Under the pieces are notes generated by a model. That model was not told where the DNA came from. It saw only the letters and a program-made list of their open reading frames with translations, and ran no database searches. A DNA stretch of 5,485 nucleotides, taken from Deinococcus rhizophilus (GTDB lineage: Bacteria; Deinococcota; Deinococci; Deinococcales; Deinococcaceae). Positions 5,314-5,485 of this stretch are shown in pieces (within the stretch, counting starts at the first letter, position 1; each line of letters opens with the position of its first letter). The position numbers and the translations under genes are program-made. The stretch is taken from assembly GCF_030271215.1 (NCBI RefSeq), contig NZ_JASNGB010000081.1, positions 7,282-12,766 of the forward strand. Direction: 5' to 3'.

Positions 5314-5485
5314 TCCGCCCCCCCGTGCACGTGGACCTGCGCGGCCACCGCCAGCGCGAGCGTCAGGCTTCCGCCCGCCAGCGTCAGGGTGAGGGTGCCC
5401 AGCGCAGGGTCCACCCGCGTGAGGGTCAGCGCGGCGCCCGGCGTCAGTCCGGCCGCCACCAGCGCCCGCAGCCCCGCCGGGTCGC
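5310..5485 (-). CDS. DtxR/MntR-like metal regulator, C-terminal fragment (SH3/FeoA-like domain)
   Basis: The last 57 codons of a gene entering from the right edge, ending at TGA 5312-5310, which overlaps the ATG of the binding-protein gene by four bases. The visible part, from [20 protein letters not shown] to [10 protein letters not shown], has the pattern of the FeoA/SH3-like domain: an L..L...GL.PG turn, alternating beta strands ([14 protein letters not shown]) and a final A..V.V. This domain closes the long forms of DtxR/IdeR/MntR repressors. Position as first gene of a Mn/Zn uptake operon, as troR in relatives, makes a metal-sensing repressor the best call; in that family it would bind the operon promoter when loaded with metal. 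The DNA-binding and primary metal sites lie outside the window. A stand-alone FeoA-like protein is the alternative. The missing N-terminus limits certainty. Confidence 0.75.
   Translation of the reverse strand, partial: DPAGLRALVAAGLTPGAALTLTRVDPALGTLTLTLAGGSLTLALAVAAQVHVHGGAE

Noticed and set aside
1..5485. Previously undescribed defence, mobile or RNA-based system
   Set aside because: Apart from the short unrecognised fragment at 1-120, all coding content belongs to known families (MATE exporter, Mn/Zn ABC uptake, probable DtxR-type regulator). No repeats of array type, transposase, integrase, tRNA or rRNA pattern was seen.

Overview
This GC-rich window carries one short, mostly silent gene edge, one multidrug/metabolite exporter, and most of a metal-uptake ABC operon. 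The GC content, GC-ending codons, GTG/TTG starts and an apparently leaderless gene behind an extended -10 element fit a Deinococcus-like bacterium. That assignment is inference from style and gene content; nothing in the window proves the genus.

Left part: positions 1-120 (minus strand) hold the first 40 codons of an unrecognised gene. It diverges from a MATE-family efflux transporter on the plus strand, most likely starting with GTG at 355 and ending at 1689. The 234 bases between the two starts contain a ribosome binding site for the leftward gene, two mutually exclusive small hairpins, a purine-rich stretch and the likely promoter of the MATE gene. A 135-base convergent gap (1690-1824) packed with inverted repeats separates the MATE gene from the operon.

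Right part, 1825-5485, all on the minus strand and read right to left: the C-terminal end of a DtxR/MntR-like regulator with an SH3/FeoA-like domain, a lipoprotein solute-binding protein of the TroA/ZnuA family, an ABC ATPase, and two different ABC-3 family permeases. The order (regulator, binding protein, ATPase, permease C-type, permease D-type) resembles tro/mnt manganese or zinc uptake systems. All four junctions are 4-base overlaps of the form NTGA, so the operon looks like one translationally coupled unit. The lipoprotein would capture Mn(II) and/or Zn(II) outside the membrane, the permease pair would form the channel, the ATPase would drive it, and the regulator would presumably repress the operon when metal is plentiful. 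Sequence motifs in the ATPase and permeases lean towards manganese, while the binding-protein ligand set (three His, one Asp) is of the TroA type, known to accept both zinc and manganese.

I see no RNA gene, insertion sequence, CRISPR array or clearly novel system. The interesting points are at the level of gene arrangement, translation signals and metal specificity.
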